A stretch of 64,000 bases of DNA, taken from positions 42,919,111 to 42,983,110 of the forward strand of contig OY997593.1 in NCBI GenBank assembly GCA_963921825.1, read 5' to 3'. This DNA comes from Erodium maritimum. Lineage: Eukaryota; Streptophyta; Magnoliopsida; Geraniales; Geraniaceae. Below, in pieces: positions 59,571 through 64,000 of this stretch. A model generated the notes under the pieces. That model was not told the DNA's origin, searched no databases, and saw nothing but the letters and a program-made list of their open reading frames with translations. The translations under genes and the position numbers were made by a program. Positions within the stretch are counted from its first letter, which is position 1. Each line of letters starts with the position of its first letter.

Positions 59571-61672
59571 GAGCATGTACAAAAGAAAGGCCCTGAGTTA
59601 GGCCCTAGGGCTGAGGCCCTTGTGCTGACTGGACAAAAGTGAGGCCCTGGGGCTGCAGAATAGTGAGTGTTTTGCAATGGAGAGGCCCTGTTGAGGCCCT
59701 GTGCTGACTGGATGCTGAGTTGTTATTAATTGATATTTTGCTGTTTTATTTAATTCTTTATAAGAAAACGTTTAAATTATTTATAATTTAAACTATTTTG
59801 GAAAAAAATAATTACTGACAATAGAAAAATTGAACACGAATAAAAAGCAAGTTGAACTTTTTTTGATCCCCTTGTAATACAACCCACAAAAAACCAGCCC
59901 CAATAGCACAAACGACTACTTGTCTTCATGGAAACAAGCTTCATATAGACCCCATAAGTGCTCCATAAGATCATCTTGTAGTTGATGGTGGGTCTCATGA
60001 TTTATGACACTTTGTTAACAAGCAACTCGTTGCTGGTATTCCAATGGCCCTCTGTGGTGTCATCGTTCCGGTGGTGTCCAATTCGGCATTTCTGGAGTTT
60101 GCGCGTACAACAACTCCTCATCCTCATACTCGTACTGGTCGCGATCATCCTCTACAATCATGTTCTGTAGAATTATGCAAGTGTGCATGATATCAGCCAA
60201 AAGGTGTGGGCTCCAAGAACGAGCGGGACGGGAAATGATGTGCCACCTTGCTTGAAGTACTCCAAAAGCCCTTTCAATATCTTTTCGAGCACCTTCTTGG
60301 CATTTAGCAAACAACTTCTCTTTGGGCTCGTAGGGATGCCGAATAGTCTTCACGAACCGTGCCCATGTTGGGTAAATGTCGTCCACCAAGTAATAAGGTC
60401 GGTCATACCGATGGCAGTTGATCTCGTACTCCATAGCTAGCTCACGCCCGTCGTAAGCGTCTTAGAATTAGTGGTTGTGGTTGAGGACGTTGATGTCGTT
60501 GTTCGAGCCAGCCATCCCGAAAAACGCATGCCAAATCCATAAATCACGGGACGCTACCACTTCAAGCATAATCGTCTTGTCCCCGTGGTGACTTCCCCGT
60601 CCATGGGCTCCCTGGTCTTCGGTTGGGCAATTCTTCCACTTCCAATGCATGCAGTCAAGACTCCCCGCCATTCCTGGAAACCCTTGGATGTACCCTTCTC
60701 GGAGTAAGCGTTGCATGCCAGTCGGTGTGGGTGTACGCTCATAATCGGCTTCGAATACCTCAATGACGGCCTTGCAAAACTTACGTAAACATTCAAGTAT
60801 GGTGCTTACCCCAATGTGCAGAGTTTCGTCCAATGAATCGGCCGAGGACCCATACGCAAGCATCCGTATTGCGGCGGTGCACTTCTGTTCCGTTGATAAG
60901 CCCGGCTGTGAGGCCGCGTCGGGCCTCTGAATGAAGTACCTGTCGTGAGCCTTGACCGTGTCCATAATCCGTTGAAAAAGTGGTCTGCACATACGGAACT
61001 GATGCCTAAACATATCAGGGCCATATACGGGTTGATCAAAAAAATAGTTCCTCATCAATTGGTTGTGGGCTTCAGAACGAGCTCTGTTAATCTCTCGTCG
61101 CATTGGTTCCCCACGGATGGCCCTCTCGATCCTTGGCATTGCTCTCTGCATGCTTCTCTCAATCCTCTGCCGGAGTCGTCGCTTAATTGGTCGCATTCGG
61201 GCTACCATATCCTCATATGTCGGCTGTTGGGCAGCCATCTCCTCTTACGTCGGCATTCGGGCAGCCAACTCCTCGTATGTCGGAACCTCAATGCCGGACA
61301 TAACCTCAGCGTCGGACATTTTGGAAATTAAAGAGTAGAAAGTGAGAATGAAAGAGTGAAATTGGAGAACGGGTGTGAAAAAAATGAGGTTGGGGTTGGG
61401 GTATTAATAGGGTTTAAATTGTTTTGATTTAATTTAAAAAAAATTATAGCCATTGCCGACTGTTGGACAACGGTCGGCTTTGCCACGTGTCGGCATGCGA
61501 TAGGAGGGATGCCAAGCAGGACCGAGGAGCGAGGGTCGGGTGCCCAGACCGCGATCGAGGGGCGAGGGGAGAAGGCCGAACCGAGAGCCGCGGACCGCGT
61601 TTTTTGAAGCCCACAGCGGGACGGCCCGAGGGCTGCGGACCGCGCGCGAGGGCCGGACTGTTGTGCGTGCTC
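59571..61672 (-). mobile_element. PIF/Harbinger transposon copy 2
   Basis: The left end gagcatgtacaaaa and the right end, read inversely gagcacgcacaacag, are inverted. The target duplication is TTA at 59568-59570 and 61673-61675. The element is 2102 bp and encodes only a transposase on the minus strand. No Myb/SANT second protein, which autonomous PIF elements usually have, was seen. Confidence 0.9.
59916..61319 (-). pseudogene. Harbinger transposase (DDE_Tnp_4-like), five in-frame stops
   Basis: Start at 61319 (MSDAEVMSGIEVPTYEELAA). The N-terminus has repeated PTYEE/M blocks with one TAA. Then come KRRLRQRIERSMQRAMPRIE, YGPDMFRHQFRMCRPLFQ, KCTAAIRMLAYGSSADSLDE, GSLDCMHWKWKNCP (first Asp), GMAGSNNDINVL (second Asp), DIERAFGVLQARWHII (catalytic Glu), HTCIILQNMIVEDD and HLWGLY near the end. 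Stops: TAA near 61246, two TAA after VLNHNH (about 60460-60467), TGA after WTPPER and TAA after QQRVAC. The frame otherwise holds over 467 codons. The DDE triad is preserved. Confidence 0.9.
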
Positions 61673-61799
61673 TTAGAACCTCTGCATCTGAGGCCGATCA
61701 TCATTTTCTTCAAACAGACTCTCCCAGCTATTATACTGCCGTCGACGAGAAGACGAGCAACTTGTCGCATACATCAGCGATCGGCGGAGGTCAGGTAGC

Positions 61800-62140
61800 C
61801 TACTAAATTTCCATCAGTACTTCTTCCTGCTCTATGACTGTTCGAGTCTCTTTTTTGTTTCAACCTCGTGTGTTATGAACTCAATACACGATTGGGACTC
61901 TTTTTGGGTTTTATTGAAGAATTGAACGATTACAGACTCGATCTATGCTCTCTCAGACGCCATAGCTCTCGAGCTCTCACTACAGACTCAATCCTCTGGT
62001 TCTCTCTCTAGAACCAGAGGCCCTCTCTCTCTAGAGATTCAACACAATATTCAGAATCCATGCACGAGGAAGACGAAGGCTCCTCTATATGGGTGTTGCC
62101 CCATCGTCCGGGCAACGCCACGTGGCTGACCGTTGTAACA
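61800..62140 (-). repeat. LTR of a Gypsy element (5' part)
   Basis: On the minus strand it starts TGTTACAACGG at 62140 after a purine tract, has a CATATAGAGG TATA-like sequence near 62080 and AATAAA near 61910. Its end is not resolved; 61676-61800 may belong to it. Confidence 0.5.
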
Positions 62141-62157
62141 ACCCGCCACTTCTATCC
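62141..62157 (-). promoter_or_regulatory. Polypurine tract of the Gypsy element
   Basis: The minus strand reads GGATAGAAGTGGCGGGT directly before the LTR TGTTAC. Confidence 0.55.
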
Positions 62158-62199
62158 ACTTCGGCTGACATATGTCATCTTCCCATTCAAGCTTCTTAT

Positions 62200-62400
62200 T
62201 TCCCTTTATACCCTCTACGATGTCGTTTGGTTCTTCTTTGGATGGGATCCTGACAATGCCCATCCCTTCGTGAAGCTTGTCCTCAAGCTTCCACAGCGAA
62301 ATTCCTTCCCGGAAAACAAGCTCGGAGATGGGCGGGCAAGGCTTCCATGGTGGCTTTCGGGTAGGCCGGCTCCTCAACCCTTCAGATGTCGTTGATTCGC
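62200..62400 (-). pseudogene. Gypsy polyprotein C-terminus (chromodomain tail), frameshifted
   Basis: One frame reads YPKATMEALPAHLRACFPG and the next reads LWKLEDKLHEGMGIVRIP. Together they resemble the end of chromodomain Gypsy polyproteins (EATWE....L...FP.F.LEDK....GGIVR). Position next to a purine tract and LTR supports this. The upstream integrase is not seen. Moderate to low confidence. Confidence 0.4.
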
Positions 62401-63345
62401 CAAGAACCAATTTGTTACCTGGAAACTCGGGCCTGCCTTCGCTCTCTCTTCTTGAGGTACCATGAGCTTGCTCAGGGGCTTATGCAGCAACCTTGCTAGT
62501 AGAGTGTTGCCCCACACCATGAAACTACCAGGATTACAATTATTATGAAATGGATCCCTTAGACTCTTAATTTCCATGTCTGCTCTCTCAGCCAAATGAA
62601 GATGGTAACTAACACCAGTAAACAAGAGAATAATCAACTCTCCATTTAACGGTTCTGAATCATTTGCAGCATATGATCCTCCCAACCACGATGCCCATTT
62701 TCTAATTTCATCCTCAATGCCATTTGCTTGAGGACCATCATTCAATGGTTCGTTTAGGTGAGCCACATGTACTTCCATTCCCTCTGGAAGGTCCATTTCC
62801 GTAGTCTTTAACCCAATATTAGCTCTGCTCTCAAACACTCTACTGAGTAACACATTTTCGTTGTCACCCAGAAGCTTTGAACCCTTTACGCCACTGCCTT
62901 TTAAGAAGAAGGCAGCATGAGATCCATCAAATGGACTAGTGATGAGAACCTGATTCAACTTAGAAGATCCTAAGCCTGTAAGGGCCAAAAAGGTGGATGA
63001 CCAGGCAGGATTGACACAACAACACCACTTTCAAGGAGCATCATCCAATCATTCCTCCTTTGAGAACCCCATACACATAATAACTCTACCAATTCACCCT
63101 GCTCATCAAAGTTAATAACAGAGGACTTGCTTGGCTCTGGACTCTAAACAAACTTAGGTGAGCATAAACCCCTACCTTCTCCTTTTGATAGGCTTGACCT
63201 CAAGCCTCCAGTATAACCTCGCACCGTTGCTACTGATGTTACAGGCATATAGTGCTTTCCAAACCCCGAATTATAACCTTTGGCCCTGTTGTTTTATAAG
63301 CTTCAGCAATAACTTCTAGCACTGAACTAGCCTCAACTTTATCCC
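62374..63345 (-). other. Unrecognised coding-like stretch
   Basis: A 204-codon frame (62374-62988, for example LNQVLITSPFDGSHAAFFLK) continues upstream in shifted frames (RNDWMMLLESGVVVSILPG; LKLKKWDKVEASSVLEVIAE). Length and composition look like real protein, but I do not recognise it. It could be a fragment of a host gene captured by a retrotransposon. It is antisense to the gag that begins at 63363. Confidence 0.35.
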
Positions 63346-63362
63346 ATTTCTTAAGTTTTAAA

Positions 63363-64000
63363 ATGCCTCAGTTACACTTTCCCTCCTTTGATGGCTCTGG
63401 TTTACAGGCGTGGCTTCGAAAATGTGAGCACTATTTCTTTCTCTGTGCAGTGGAGGAGCAAATCAAGGTCCGTTTGGCGGTGATGCACTCAACCGGCAAG
63501 GCGGATGTGTGGTTCCAAGACCATCAACGCCGACGCGGAGTGATTGGATGGGACCAACTGGTGCGAGACATAATTCTGAAGTTCGATGCCGGGAAGAAAG
63601 AAGACGTGGTGGCGCATTTCAAACAACTCCGACAGGAGACCACGGTACAAGATTATGAGGATCGTTTCGAGGCCATAAGAGGGCGGATGTTAACCAGAAA
63701 TGAGACATTGGACGAGGAGTTCTTCATCTCCAGCTTCATCAGTGGCCTGAAGGACAATCTCAAGACGGGAGTGTACATGCTGGAGCCAGAATCGCTGAAC
63801 AGAGCGATGTTCCTTGCCAAGATGGAGGAGCAACGTTTGGGGGAACAGAGACCTCACAATCGCTGGGGAATCACGCCGGCAAGAGCACCGGAGAGCCAGA
63901 TCCAGACAATCAGACTACGGCAAGGCCCGGCGCAAGGAGCCCCAGTCGGGGTCCAGGACGGAGGAGGCCTGGGCCCGGGCCCAACCGAGAGAGCCCACGT
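63363..64000 (+). CDS. Gypsy gag polyprotein (partial, runs off the right edge)
   Basis: Open from ATG at 63363 to the window end with no stop. The sequence (MPQLHFPSFDGSGLQAWLRK, CEHYFFLC, KADVWFQDHQ, GWDQLVRDIILKFDAGKKED, VAHFKQLRQETTVQDYEDRF, FISSFISGLKDNLKTGV) matches the Retrotrans_gag domain of Ty3/Gypsy elements, followed by a Q/P/G-rich linker. The frame is also open upstream, so the true start may be earlier. No primer site or LTR was found just upstream. Confidence 0.88.
   Translation, partial: MPQLHFPSFDGSGLQAWLRKCEHYFFLCAVEEQIKVRLAVMHSTGKADVWFQDHQRRRGVIGWDQLVRDIILKFDAGKKEDVVAHFKQLRQETTVQDYEDRFEAIRGRMLTRNETLDEEFFISSFISGLKDNLKTGVYMLEPESLNRAMFLAKMEEQRLGEQRPHNRWGITPARAPESQIQTIRLRQGPAQGAPVGVQDGGGLGPGPTERAH

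Noticed and set aside
62051..62199. Continuation of the Gypsy C-terminal frame as one 119-codon protein
   Set aside because: The purine tract and LTR start lie inside this part of the frame, so it is non-coding.

Overview
The window looks like nuclear DNA of a eudicot plant. One intron-rich host gene lies at the left edge, and almost everything else is nested transposable elements (LINEs, Athila-like, chromovirus-like and Copia LTR elements, Mutator-like and PIF/Harbinger DNA transposons). I see no bacterial genes, CRISPR arrays, rRNA or tRNA genes. The species cannot be named from the sequence.

Layout. 1-7.2 kb: 5' part of a class VIII plant myosin gene on the minus strand. Its 17 exons join into one open frame of 710 codons, and the rest of the gene is off the left edge. 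7.2-16.5 kb: non-coding repeats with a Mutator-like element (8189-9447, perfect 9-bp target duplication), a TIR element (11331-12057), a long-TIR element with an internal duplication (13061-14416) and an AGT microsatellite. 16.5-21.55 kb: broken LINE 1. 21.55-24.7 kb: remnant of an Athila-like element on the minus strand. 24.7-30.46 kb: LINE 2, nearly full length. 30.46-31.74 kb: MITE-like and hAT-like remnants. 31.74-47.34 kb: a PIF/Harbinger transposon split by two LTR insertions, a solo LTR (32199-34925) and a complete 10.8-kb element with 3.1-kb LTRs (36457-47288). 47.34-49.4 kb: LTR fragment, then a possible CACTA-like coding remnant. 49.4-59.4 kb: a LINE-type ORF1 relic split by a complete Copia element (50077-58539). 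59.57-61.67 kb: a second Harbinger copy. 61.7-64 kb: 3' end of a minus-strand Gypsy element, an unrecognised coding-like stretch, and an open Gypsy gag running off the right edge.

How it fits together. Target-site duplications give an insertion order. The Harbinger copy at 31742 was hit twice by long-LTR elements, and it appears to sit inside an older Athila-like LTR. The two complete LTR elements keep perfect 5-bp duplications and closely matching LTRs, yet their protease, integrase and reverse-transcriptase catalytic motifs are broken. That pattern suggests they were moved by proteins supplied from other copies. Only the myosin gene and the partial gag at the right edge look intact. I found no convincing new biological system; the notable signals are the nesting, the catalytically dead but structurally fresh retrotransposons, and a probable Pack-MULE.
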